A stretch of 7,138 nt of DNA, taken from Candidatus Coatesbacteria bacterium RBG_13_66_14. Its GTDB lineage: Bacteria > RBG-13-66-14. Each line of letters begins with the position of its first letter. Position 1 is the first letter of the stretch. Positions 6,278 through 7,138 of this stretch are shown here, in pieces. Both the position numbers and the translations under genes were made by a program. Under the pieces are notes generated by a model. That model ran no database searches, was not told where the DNA came from, and saw nothing but the letters and a program-made list of their open reading frames with translations. Location: the NCBI GenBank assembly GCA_001774505.1, contig MFAF01000017.1, positions 2,334-9,471 on the forward strand, read 5' to 3'.

Positions 6278-7138
6278 ATGACGGATACCCCGAAGCCCTC
6301 TCTCGCGGACGACGCGCGCGGGAGCCTCCACGCCCTGCCCTTCCTCCGGGGGCGGACCAAAGTTCTCCCGCTCCACGCCAAATTCTCCTGGGCCATCCTC
6401 CCCCTCGCGCTCGCCTCGGTCTATCTCTTCGGCTGGCGCTGCGCCTTCCTCTTGGCCCTGGCCTACGCCGTGGGCTGGGTCACCGCCGCGGCGTTCTCCC
6501 TGGTCCGCCGGAAGCCCATGGACCCCAGCTTCTGGATTACGGCGCTCCTCTTCGGCCTCACCCTCCCGGCGCACGTCCCCTGGTGGCTGGTGGTCATCGG
6601 GGCGGCCGTGGGGCAGCTCTTCGGGAAGGAGGTCTTCGGCGGTTTCGGGCGGAACGTCTTCAACCCGGCGCTGGTCGGGCGGGCCTTCGTGACCATCAGC
6701 TTCCCGACCTACTTCGCCGGTTACTGGTGGAAGCCGTTCTGGGGCGGGATCGGCGGCTTCGCGGCCTGGGCGCCAGACCTCACCGCGGCCAACGCGGTGA
6801 CCACCGCCACCCCCCTGGCGGCCTTCAAGGGCTCCGGCGTCCAGGGGCCGCTGGGGCCGATGCTGTGGGGGGACACCGGCGGGGCGATGGGGGAGACGGC
6901 GGCAGTGCTTTTAGTCCTGGTGGGGATTTACCTCCTCTCCCGGAAAATCATCAACTGGCGCACGCCGCTGGCCGTCCTGGGCGCGGCGTCACTGGCCGCC
7001 CTGGTGCTCCACATCCTCTGGCCCGCCTTCGTCCCCGACGCGGCCTTCACGCTGGCCGGCGGGGGGCTCCTGTTCGGGGCGCTGTTCTTCGCCACCGACC
7101 CGGTCACCGCCCCGGCCACCGACGGCGGACGCTGGATC
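6278..7138 (+). CDS. rnfD: RnfD/NqrB-family subunit of ion-translocating electron transport complex, 3'-truncated by the window
   Basis: 287 codons, open to the window end. This is an integral membrane subunit with covalently bound FMN. Signatures in order: helices from residue 36 on; a conserved block from the Gly-Lys-Glu-Val-Phe at 116-120 through FGRNVFNPALVGRAF (123-137); AVTTATPL (173-180), whose Thr178 is the predicted FMN-linked residue of the (S/T)xAT motif; GAMGETAAV (202-210); and FFATDPVTAP (270-279), the late hallmark of the family. In Rnf or Nqr complexes this subunit couples electron flow between ferredoxin or NADH and a partner carrier to sodium or proton pumping. The TTATPLA form suits RnfD better than NqrB, but the GRN..NPAL.GRAF block also suits NqrB, so the choice is tentative. 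The ATG is the first start after an in-frame TAA (6245-6247), and no Shine-Dalgarno precedes it. Family members are usually some 310-410 residues, so the C-terminus is missing. No rnfC or nqrA lies upstream. Confidence 0.88.
   Translation, partial: MTDTPKPSLADDARGSLHALPFLRGRTKVLPLHAKFSWAILPLALASVYLFGWRCAFLLALAYAVGWVTAAAFSLVRRKPMDPSFWITALLFGLTLPAHVPWWLVVIGAAVGQLFGKEVFGGFGRNVFNPALVGRAFVTISFPTYFAGYWWKPFWGGIGGFAAWAPDLTAANAVTTATPLAAFKGSGVQGPLGPMLWGDTGGAMGETAAVLLVLVGIYLLSRKIINWRTPLAVLGAASLAALVLHILWPAFVPDAAFTLAGGGLLFGALFFATDPVTAPATDGGRWI

Noticed and set aside
1..7138. CRISPR arrays, tRNA or rRNA genes, insertion sequences or riboswitches.
   Set aside because: I saw no regularly spaced repeats, cloverleaf or rRNA-like sequence, transposase motifs, or known riboswitch cores by eye on either strand.

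Overview
The window looks like chromosomal DNA from a GC-rich, probably uncultured Gram-negative bacterium. I cannot name the species. Two clues point to the FCB group or related candidate phyla: a secreted multidomain protein ending in a type IX secretion (T9SS) / FlgD-Ig-like C-terminal sorting domain, and an Rnf/Nqr-type ion-pumping electron transport gene. About 90% of the window is very GC-rich. The left 550 bases are not: bases 1-180 are about 36% GC by direct count.

Left end (1-540, minus strand): a two-gene operon of a small XRE-type helix-turn-helix regulator and, overlapping it by ATGA, the first 40 codons of a probable ImmA/IrrE-type (COG2856) metallopeptidase that runs off the window. 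This is a known regulator/protease pairing, found as toxin-antitoxin-like or mobile-element control modules. It has its own extended -10 promoter with a possible operator across it. A strong intrinsic terminator at 557-588 separates it from the next gene.

Centre left (608-3265, minus strand): an exported 885-residue cysteine peptidase of the legumain/caspase-like clan CD (family C13-like). It has a visible His/Cys catalytic pair, an EF-hand-like calcium loop, a CARDB-like domain, a jelly-roll (MAM-like) domain, an FnIII-like domain and a C-terminal sorting domain. Centre right (3481-6120, plus strand): a divergently transcribed membrane histidine kinase with an extracytoplasmic CHASE2 sensor, four membrane segments, a cytoplasmic PAS-type region and a complete HisKA/HATPase core. 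No response regulator is visible. The two genes share a 215-base intergenic region holding back-to-back promoters.

Right end (6278-7138, plus strand): the first 287 codons of an RnfD/NqrB-family subunit of a membrane ion-translocating oxidoreductase, preceded by its own promoter. Other rnf genes probably follow beyond the window.

The most interesting non-coding signal is that the peptidase and rnfD promoters share an unusual architecture: TTGACA, then a spacer ending in seven T and CC, then TAGYTTA. This could be a lineage-specific or regulon-specific promoter element. I found no clearly new multigene system. The peptidase, the divergent kinase and the shared promoter motif are the best leads.
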